The notes beneath the pieces are model-generated. The model saw nothing but the letters and a program-made list of their open reading frames with translations. It did not search any database and was not told the DNA's origin. Below, piece by piece: positions 55,143-64,000 of a stretch of 64,000 bases of DNA. The DNA is from Eleusine coracana subsp. coracana (Eukaryota; Streptophyta; Magnoliopsida; Poales; Poaceae), in contig CM064426.1 of assembly GCA_032690845.1 (NCBI GenBank), positions 69,614,403 through 69,678,402 on the forward strand, written 5' to 3'. Within the stretch, counting starts at the first letter, position 1; each line of letters opens with the position of its first letter. Both the position numbers and the translations under genes were made by a program.

Positions 55143-55690
55143 ATGCTAGAAAAGGCTTTATGTGCGTTCAATTGCGCGTGCGTAAAAAAGGTCGCCTCTC
55201 ACCTGGTCTGGAGCAAAAGTGAAGCTATCCCAATAAGCTGCAGCCACATCAACACGGTGGACTTACTCAGCGTGTTCCGAGGGAAACAAGCAACTTTGCC
55301 ATGTTCATACCTGGGACTTCCTCTACATTACAGGCGATTGACCAAGACACAAATATAACCTTTCATCGACAAAATCAGCGGCAAGTTTCCGGGATGGAAG
55401 GGCAGGCTGCTCAACAAAACAGGACGTCTGACGCTCATAAAATCTGTCCTTTCGGCGGTTCCAATCTACTTCCTCACCATTTTCAACATCCCGAAGTGGG
55501 CAATAAAGAAGATAATCAAAATCAAGAGATCATTTCTATGGAAAGGGGAAGAAGAAGTGAAAGGTGGATGCTGCAAGGTCAGTTGGAAATGATGTGTCCT
55601 ATCCTACCAAAGAAACTTGGCGGCCTCGGCATTTTGGATTTGCCACGGTTCAGTACAGCACTGCAGATCAGATGGTTGTTGTTGAGATTT
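55143..55690 (+). pseudogene. LINE-type reverse transcriptase fragment (C-terminal part)
   Basis: Two overlapping frames (55143-55358 and 55301-55690) encode PCSYLGLPLHYRRLTKT and then KKLGGLGILDLPRFSTALQIR. These motifs are typical of the region after the RT domain in plant non-LTR retrotransposons. Frameshifts separate the pieces and both ends are missing. The fragment abuts the LTR end of element 4, which probably inserted into it. Confidence 0.8.
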
Positions 55691-55700
55691 GGGGGAAATT

Positions 55701-55807
55701 TGTTTTGGCTGGGTCAACCCCCACACCCACACACACTTCTCCTTTTATTCCAACTATATGCATAATAGTCCCTTACATTTTTCTCTAATTACAATAATAC
55801 ACCAACA
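55701..55807 (-). repeat. Element 4, 3' LTR candidate (possibly truncated)
   Basis: On the minus strand it starts TGTTGGTGTATT directly after the polypurine tract and ends CCAAAACA where LINE-like sequence begins. At 107 bp it is short for a copia LTR. The left boundary is uncertain because the other LTR is not in the window. Confidence 0.5.
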
Positions 55808-55814
55808 TTCCCCC

Positions 55815-57642
55815 TCAAGATGGGCTAAAAATATCTAACATGCCCATCTTGTTACATACTAATTCATTATCCTTGGGACCCAAACGCTTAGTAAGACAAT
55901 CAGCTAGTTGATTACGAGACTTGACATACTCTAGCTTTAGAGGCCCACTGTCAATCTTTTCTTTGATGAAGAACATATCAATCTCCACACACTTCATTCG
56001 ATCAAACTGCACCGGGTTATTTGCAATATTGATTACGGCTACATTGTCACAATGCAGTAGAATATTATCATTCCTCAACACCCGAAGCTCCTTCAAAAGG
56101 CCCTTTAGCCACATCATCTCACATAGAGCCAATGCCATTGCTCTATACTCGGCCTCCGTAGTAGACCGGGACACCACCGCCTGCTTCTTGCTTCGCCATG
56201 AAACAAGATTGCCTCCCACAAACACACAATATCCAGATGTGGATCTTCGATCATCCCTACTGCTTGCCCAATCAGCATCACAATATCCCTCTAGGTTCAA
56301 GTGTTGGTTCTTCCTAAACCACAATCCTTTGCTAGGAGTTCCCTTCAAGTATCTCAATATTTGGTAGACCACCTCCATATATCCAGTTCTAGGATCATGC
56401 ATATACCTACTCACCACACTCACTGCATAAGAGATGTCAGGTCTTGTATGGCAAAGGTATATCAACCGACCAACTAACCTTTGATATCTTTCCCGATCCA
56501 CAAGGTCACCTGACTCAACACAAGTTTGGTGATTCCTGTCAATAGGTGAACCATATGGACGACATCCAAGCATTCCTGTCTCCACCAATAGATCAAGGAC
56601 ATACTTCCTTTGAGAGAGAATGATCTCCTTTGGTCCTCTAGCAATCTCAATTCCAAGAAAATAATGAAGTGGTCCAAGATCTTTTACCTCAAAGGCTCTT
56701 CCTAGCCTTTCTTTCAAGCTCTTTATCTCCTCAACATCATCTCCAGTGATCACTATATCATCAACATAAACTGCCGGAATAGTGAAACATGAGCCTCAAT
56801 GTCTATAAAAGAGTGTGTGATCCCCATTACACCGAGAATACCCCATATCACACACTGCTCGTCTAAATCTATCAAACCAAGCACATGGTGATTGTTTTAG
56901 ACCATAGAGTGACTTCTTCAATTTGCAAACCTTACCCTGGTCATTTGGAAATCCAGGTGGAACCTCCATATATACCTCCTCCTGCAAATCATCATGAAGA
57001 AATGTGTTCTTCACATCCAACTGATGAAGGGGCCAACCAAGATTGCCTGCACATGAGACCAAGGTCCTTACTGTACCCATCCTTGCCACAGGTGCAAAGG
57101 TTTCATCATAGCCAATTTCATATGTCTGACTATATCCCTTTGCGACCAATCTTGCTTTATACCTATCCACCTTTCCTTCAGGGGTCTGTTTCACTGTAAA
57201 GACCCACTTACATCCCACCGCCTTCTTCCCTTCTGGAAGATGAACAAGCTCCCATGTCTTGTTCTTTTGAAGGGCAAGTAGCTCCTCTTTCACTGCTTTC
57301 TTCTATTTTGGATCCTGCTTAGCACACTTCCAATCCTTTGGAATAGACACTGTTTGTAATGATGCAACAAAAGCTCTATATGCAAGTGAGACACTAGAGT
57401 ATGAGATGTAGTCAGCAATGTCATGTTCATAGCCATAGCGTGAAGGAGGTTTCCCTGCATTGGTTCTAGGATCTCTATGTTGTGCAAGAGGCAATTCTAC
57501 ATGTTCGAGGGTGGCAAAAACATTACCAGTCGAGGAGCTTGATGAAGAGGGTTCCGAAGAGAGATTTGGGACTGGAGTATCAAGTTCTTTGGGTTGTGGT
57601 TGCTCCCCCTACTTTTTAGTCCGTCTTCTCTGATACACTATA

Positions 57643-57677
<35 letters not shown>

Positions 57678-59330
57678 GTTTCTCATTCATCTTGTCTACT
57701 GTGGGACATGGAATTGTCCCAACAACCACCACCTCATTCTCCTCATCCTCCTGATCATTCCTCCTAGGTTCATCATCACCATCTTCCTCATCGTTTCTCT
57801 CATCATTAGTTTCACTAGCCACTTCATCCACACTCTGTGGAACTATACCACCAACAATCACTCCTCCTTGAGTTTCACTGGCCACATCTAGAACTTGCCC
57901 ATGACTACTATCCCCCTCTCGACATTCACTCTCATTGAATGGAGAGAATTCCTCAAAAAACTGATCCAGATGACCTTCCTTTGAGTAGTATGGTTCCCAC
58001 TCACGGAATGTCACATCCATAGTCACACATAATTTCTAACTAATAGGGTCCCAACACTTGTATCCTTTTTGAGTCGAGGAATAGCCAACAAATACACACT
58101 TAATTGCTTGAGGGTCCAACTTGCCCACCTGTGGCCTATGATTACTTACAAAGCAAACACAACCGAATACCTTTGGTGGAACTTTAAACTCTTGTTGTCC
58201 CAAAAGAAGTTCAACAGGTGATTTCATACCAAGAATTCTGGATGGCATATGGTTGATGAGGTATGCAGCCATCAATATCGCCTCACTCCACAGATATTTT
58301 GGCACATTCATGTGAAACATGAGAGACCTTGCTACTTCTAACAAATGACGATTTTTTCCTTTCAGCTACACCATTCTGAGGTGGTGTCCCAGGGCAGGTT
58401 GTCTGATGAACAATTCCCTAATTAGAGATATATAACCTGAATTCATTATTCACATACTCTGTTCCATTGTCAGTGCAGATGATTCGAACCTTTGAATTAA
58501 ACTGATTAGTAACCAGTTTATGAAAATCTTGAAAGCATTGAAGTACTTCATTCTTATGTTTAAGCATATAAATCCAGGTCATACGAGTGTGACAGTCAAT
58601 AAAAGTGACAAACCACTTGCAACCACTCACAGAGGTAACTGGACAAGGACCCCAAACATCTGAGTGTATTAGCATAAAAGGTTCACAACTCTGAAGCCCA
58701 ATACTAGGATATGAAGACCTAGTATGTTTACCAAGTTCACAAGCATCACAAACAAGTCTACTCTTGTCCACATCTTTGAACATAGCAGGATAAATACGAC
58801 TCAAGCTTTCAGAAGATACATGTCCTAACCGACAATGGAGTAGTAGAATTTCCGACACATCTCCTCCTACAGCAGCTGCCAAAGCCGACTCCTCATGATT
58901 GATGAACCACAACCCATTACGTCTCACTCCGGTCCCAAGCCTTCTCCCAGTCCCCTTCTCCTGAAAGACACATAATGTTTCATCAAAGATTACAGTACAC
59001 TTAAATTGATCAATGATTGAGCTCACAGAGATAAGATTGACTGGAAAAGATGGGACATGTAGAACAGATGATAAGCTAAGAGATGAAGTGCAATCTATAG
59101 ATCCTACACCATGAATGAGTTGGGATGTGCCATCAGCAATTTGAACAGAGTCTGACTAGGTATAGGGACTGTATGTTTCGAAAGAACTAGACATGCCAGT
59201 AACATGCTTGGATGCTCCTGAATCTATTACCCAATCTAGTTTATGCCTATATGAGGATGCAAGTGCATATGCCTGAGTACCTTCGCCCAACTGGGCATAG
59301 TTAGCATTTTTCTATCGAAGTTATCGCTGG
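55815..59330 (-). pseudogene. Element 4 pol: protease, integrase, RT, RNase H
   Basis: The protease site WVIDSGASKHV lies near 59230. The GAG-pre-integrase HCRLGHVSSESL and integrase motifs (CDACELGKHTRS, HSDVWGP, CTDNGTEYVN) are in 58418-59026. A stop at about 58418 separates them from the rest of integrase (58036-58344). RT starts at 57293 (ELVHLPEGKKAVGCKWVF), with a break near 56790. RNase H (EGYCDADWASSRDDRRS) ends at 55815. A (CT)n microsatellite at 57644-57675 lies in the hinge between integrase and RT, where it encodes alternating Glu-Arg. Confidence 0.85.
57644..57675. repeat. (CT)16 microsatellite inside pol of element 4
   Basis: An uninterrupted CT run on the plus strand is translated as a run of Glu-Arg on the coding strand. 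Confidence 0.9.
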
Positions 59331-59367
59331 TAGTGCTCTCAGGAGCTTTACCCTTCTGCCAGTGCTC

Positions 59368-62300
59368 CTACTGTTTGACTTGCTCCCCTGTCAGAGTGAT
59401 AGATGGAGTCTCTTCTGTTGCCACCACATTGGCCCTTGGGCCACCATAGCCCCTACCTCGGCCTCCACCACGACCACCACGACCTCTGCCATAGCTTCCA
59501 GGAGTATTCACACGACCTCCACGAGATCCACATCGACCACCACCACCTTTCGGATTAGGGCAATTGTAACTCATGTGCCCCTTCTCCCCACAATTGTAGC
59601 ACTCTCTATCCTCAACTGCTACATAGATTGACTTCATAGGAGTGTCACTACCCATCGTTCGTTGCCTACTCTCTTCATCAATCATGGCTGAGACTGCCTC
59701 ATTCATAGTGGGAAGACTCTCCTGATGACAGAAAGTAGCCCTTCTACTCTCAAACTGAGGATCTAGATTCTTCAGAAAGTGAGTCACCCTCCTGTCCTCC
59801 ACCCACTTATGGACAGTCTGAGCATCATGTGGAGTCTCCATAGAGAGAGGTGCATAGTGATCTAGCTCCCCCCCCCCCCCCCATAAGTATTGGAGCTCAC
59901 TAGCATACTGTTCAACTGGTCTTCTAGCCTGTTTCACTGTATCTGCTTTACCCTGAATCTCCATCATCACCATCACCTTTCCCTTCCGAGAGTATGTGTT
60001 GCTCAAAGTCTCCCACACCTGTGCTTCAGTGCGCATGGCCTCCTCCCTCCTACTTACAATGGAGGACATGGATGCCAACAGCCATGCCACTATCGCTAAG
60101 TTTGTCGACTTTCAAACTCTCCACTCAGTGCTGAACTTATCATCCGGCTCAACACAAGTACTCTCCATGTAGTGCTCTAGACCCCTTCCTCCTAGAATCA
60201 CTTGCACTCTTCTAGCCCATATCAAGTAATTCTTACTACCCTCTAACTTTACATCATTTGGAACAAGCTCCAATTTCAATTCAGGTGCAGGTGGACTTAC
60301 ATTTACCTTGGCCCCAATCAGGCCAAGTCCCATGAGCTCCTGAATCATACACCTCATCTCACTCATCATCTCTCCTTTTGTAACACTAGCATAATGCCCG
60401 TGCGTTGTTACGGGTGTAATTTATGATAAAAATATAAACAAAGTATTTACAATTCCAATGCAGTATAAAAAACAAGATTAACAATCTTTTTAAGTAGCAC
60501 ATAATGTTGTAATCAATGTTAAAACATTAAATAATAGTGGAAAACTAATTCTCACACAACATTGAAACTAATGAATGACTCGATCTACTAAGTCCATAGG
60601 AATGGATTGGCTGCTTACATGCTAATAGAAAATGCATAGAATAGTCTCAATGCTGCAACCGAGCTCAGGGGCACATTATTTTTATAAGTTAAACAATAAA
60701 TAGAAAATTCTCAATGCAATATTCAAAATATGATATCGTTCCAGTACAAGGAACACACTAACAGACACGGTCCTTCTCTTGCAACTATGAGATATAACAT
60801 TACATCTAAATTAAAGGCGTGGATTCAACCGTGGAACCACCATGATTGAATTCAACAGATGTTCCAATTTAAAATGAAGCATAGTGGCACGGTTCTTCAG
60901 CATTTTATGACTCTTCAGCCATGCTTTTTGACCTTTAATGGTTTTTAGTTAATGGACACAACACAAGGTTTAAAAAATATTTTTAGGATGTTTGCTGTCT
61001 TAAACTCAGAATCTTCATTAAAGTCTGCACAATAAATAATATTCCCCTAATTTATCCTAGTTCTAGTGTCTTAATACATTTAGTTGAAATGCACCATGTG
61101 TTTGATTTCTACATCTCCTTGCACCATGCACTTCACCTCAGATCTGCAGGTCACTGCTTTAGTTTCAAATGCCCCCTGTAACTGCTTTCTACATCTCCCC
61201 TTGCACCATACACTTCACCAGCACACCCTTCTCAAAACAACTTCCTGTTGACCAAGGGAGCAAAAATCATAAGAGCAGAATATATGAAATTATGGAGCAG
61301 AGGAATGAAAGTAGTATCTAAATACCTAATTGAACAAAGCCCAAATTGAACAAAGTTAGCCAGTGGAATGAAAGTAGGTTTGCCTTTATATCATTCATTT
61401 TAGCAGTGATATCAGTCTTAAATCCCCTGAGAACTTGCAAAGAAGTCTCAAAATCATGTATCAGATTCATCTTTGCCTAGAGATGGATAAGAGAAAAAAG
61501 TGGTTCAAAACTTCAGTTTGATCCAACAGTGAATTGTTTCAAATGCAACTTGTGTATGTATGTACCAACATCTTGGAGATTTTGGCATGAAAAATAGGCT
61601 AAGTATCAACACTGTGCAGGGCAAGGTTCCTACGAAGATGGCATCAAACACATTAGCATAAGAATAAATATTTTTTTTTGCCTAGGTATACTGACTTTTT
61701 ACTTTGCTTTTTTCTTTTAATTATCTTTGAACTTACCTTCCTCTGTATTACTTTCATTGAGTTATGAACTTCTGGCGACTTTCACCTCTATCCTACCAAG
61801 GCTTGCTTGGGACTAAAAGACTGAGATATGGGAGGTCAAGTGTAAACTGACAGTAACAGCAAAAAAAAAATGCCATATATCAGTGATAAGCCCCATCACC
61901 TATTACTGAAAGAAGCCTCCATACGACAAACATGCCAAGCAAATAGGTCCACCAATAAGCCAAGCATAAATAATCCAAGTATTTTCCTAAAAAAATATGC
62001 ATGTGACATGAAAACCTGCCATTCCCAGCACTGGCTGCCATGGCTGCAGGCTGCACCCTTCTCCTCTCTAAGAGTCTCCCTTCCCGTGTAAATAAATTAT
62101 TGTGCGAGCTGAAATTTTGCTCACGTCATTGTGAGGCCCCACTTGACACCTGCACCATCAGAAAATGTAATGGCTTATTGAATTGATCACTAAATCAAGG
62201 TCAACATTAGCACATACGCATTATATATTTTACTTCTACATGGTACAATCAGTGATGGTGCGTTTCTCAGATCAGCTAATTAAACACCATATACTGCACA

Positions 62301-63794
62301 TTGAATATATTCTGATTGGATCAGTTAATAGGTTAAGACATCTGATTAGTGTCAGATTAGTGCTAGATTAGTGCTAGATTACTCCAGTTAATGCATTGAA
62401 AACCATTTTATATACATGCGTTGAAGAAAAAATACTGATGATGCATAAATAGTAGAGCATGAAATGGCCATCATAAAAACAACTACCTATGCTAAAGTTC
62501 CAATCACTGGTACCCAAAAATGACATTATTAAAGGATTTGTTATGAAAAATTGAAGAAAAAAATATAAAAGCAAGAGATAGATATAGGATCAACCTTGAT
62601 GTCAATATCTATATTGAAACACTGTCCTATCCTCTGTAAATCTGAGAGTAACTAATACAAGCTTTTGTCAAAGGCCAAATTGTACTAATGACTCATGCAT
62701 AATCAAATGGTTGTGCACTACAAATCGAATTGATTTCCAATCCCTAACACAGGTTAAACGCACAAAGCATTCAATCCCCACTCAATAACCTAATCCGAGT
62801 AGATAAGCTGAAGAATCGAATGGACATGCATGTGTACCTTCGACTAGGGAGATGCTGGAACCGACGAATCCATTAAAATCCCACTCTGCTCTTGTAAATC
62901 GTGATTGGAGCATTGCTGGTAACCTTGTAAATACAAATATACCATTAGATTTGATAGCACGCAGCAAAAATTGAAGGGATTCAAAGGCACACACATAGTT
63001 AGTGGATGACTGAAAGGCAGGTTTTCATGTTAAATCATAGAAATAGCAAAGCCATAGAGAATCGAAAAAAAAAGATGAAATCAATTGAACGGGATGAAGC
63101 TTCCTTCAATTAACTACCTTGACCATCATCTGCATCCATGGTTGTTGGTCCATCTCGTGGAGCCTTGGGTGGAACAGGAGCACGAAGGAGAAGCTGGAGG
63201 AGGAGCGAGAGCTGCGGTAGTTGGTGCTTGGGGAGGAGGAGGAGGTCGTCCTCATCGTGGCGTGGGTCACGGTTGTCCTTTGCGGTGACGACCTCATTGT
63301 GCCACAGATCTAAATGGGAGGAGAGGAAGAGGTAGCAAGAGCGACGCCAGACAGGGGTGGATGGAGAGGGCAAAGTAATGGGGAGGTAGAGGTGGCAAGG
63401 CGACGGCAGAGACGACGGGGAAGCGGAGGCGGAGGAGGCGGCTAGGCGACGACAAAGCGGAGGTGATGGGGAGGCTGAGGTGGGCGCTCGTTAGGGTTGG
63501 AGGGAGGGTCGGTGAGCACTTGTGCGGGAGGGGGTGGGTCCCACCTGTCGGCGTTAGTTTTTACAGGTCTACTTGATGGTCGTTTAATCGGTGGATCTAA
63601 ATCGAACGACTGAGAACTATGGAACCGAATAAGGTGATGGGTTACTGTAGCATAGGTGAGAGACCTCACCACAAATAATAGATTGGTATAGATATAGATA
63701 GAAGTGAATCACCTCCACTTCTACTAGCAGATGCTGTATTCATTGTAGTCTCTTCTTCCTCCTTCTTCGCCTCCAATTCTTGTGGGCTCATCAT
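59368..63794 (-). pseudogene. Element 4 gag, split by a Helitron
   Basis: The start codon is at 63794 (MMSPQELEAKKEEEE). The frame is cut at 63703 by the Helitron and resumes at 60385. After a break near 60110 it continues at 59368-60090 with a copia gag core (RRPVEQYASELQYLW) and a zinc knuckle CYNCGEKGHMSYNC, followed by an Arg/Gly-rich tail. A 15-bp C run at 59868-59882 lies inside the frame. Confidence 0.8.
60386..63702 (-). mobile_element. Non-autonomous Helitron inserted in gag of element 4
   Basis: On the minus strand it starts TCTATCTATATCTATACC and ends with a GC-rich hairpin (CCCGTAACAACGCACGGG) followed by CATTATGCTAG, the classic Helitron 3' end with CTAG. No target duplication is seen. 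Removing 3317 bp joins gag in frame, with the element between two T residues. No Rep/helicase ORF was found. The first part (about 63100-63670) is GC-rich and may hold captured exon sequence; the remainder is AT-rich and non-coding. Confidence 0.85.
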
Positions 63795-64000
63795 CGCTAT
63801 TGTCTGCAATCCAAGAACACTCGGACCAGGCTTCTTCCTTGCACAAACAAATACACGTAGCGATAACAGCAAGGCTAGCAATTTCCTTCTCTCCTTCACA
63901 ACGCAGCACACATCAGTAAAGCAGCAGACCAGGCTCTTCCCCACACAGTCAATTCAGCAGCCATGTCACCAATCTACCATAGCACCAGCAGCAAACACGG
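63795..64000 (-). other. Untranslated leader of element 4
   Basis: Sequence between the gag start and the window edge. No primer-binding site or LTR end was identified within it. Confidence 0.45.

Larger units (their letters stand above)
55701..64000 (-). mobile_element. Element 4: decayed Ty1-copia retrotransposon, partial (continues past window)
   Basis: The element is read leftwards: gag start at 63794, zinc knuckle at about 59560, protease and integrase at 58036-59300, and RT and RNase H at 55815-57293. A polypurine tract TTGAGGGGGAA precedes a 3' LTR end at 55807. It is not closely related to elements 1 and 2: it has no third ORF and a different RT (GYCDADWASS in RNase H). Frameshifts and in-frame stops show decay. 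A Helitron splits its gag. The 5' LTR must lie beyond 64000. Confidence 0.85.

Overview
The window looks like nuclear DNA of a grass, most likely rice or a close relative. The first 17 kb is compact gene space with GC-rich monocot-type coding exons and small MITEs. The rest is dominated by nested LTR retrotransposons, plastid DNA remnants and a Helitron. No prokaryotic features are present.

Gene space (1-17.4 kb): (1) the 5' end of an EXS-domain (XPR1/PHO1/ERD1-type) membrane protein gene on the minus strand, reconstructed from four small exons and cut by the window edge; (2) a three-exon wall-associated-kinase-like receptor kinase at 3906-8639 (+); (3) a 61-residue cysteine-rich protein at 9206-9391 (+); (4) two head-to-tail copies of a plastid-type octanoyltransferase gene (LIP2p/LipB family) on the minus strand, with identical exon phases but a diverged signature in the upstream copy; (5) a single-exon ATL-type RING-H2 E3 ligase gene on the minus strand.

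Nested retrotransposons (17.4-50.1 kb): a Ty1-copia element of Sirevirus type (element 1, minus, 17388-50093, perfect 5-bp TSD ATAAG) carries a second Sirevirus-like element (element 2, plus, 29984-49200) inside its 5' LTR. Element 2 carries a Ty3-gypsy element resembling the CRM clade (element 3, minus, 37923-45714, perfect TSD AGAAA) inside its third ORF. Two short hAT-like elements with perfect 8-bp TSDs sit in element 1. The two Sirevirus-like elements each carry their own short palindrome, repeated in the LTRs and again in the spacer between pol and a third ORF. The third ORFs of the two elements are recognisably related to each other.

Right flank (50.1-64 kb): a Stowaway-like MITE with a tRNA-like core, nuclear plastid DNA (3' half of 16S rRNA and the 3' end of atpI), a second copy of a segment from upstream of the RING-H2 gene, a LINE reverse-transcriptase fragment, and a decayed Ty1-copia element (element 4, minus) that leaves the window. 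Its gag is split by a 3.3-kb Helitron. All element ORFs seen here carry stops, frameshifts or deletions, so none of the elements looks autonomous. Functional output of the window should come from the five host loci on the left (six genes counting both LIP2p copies).
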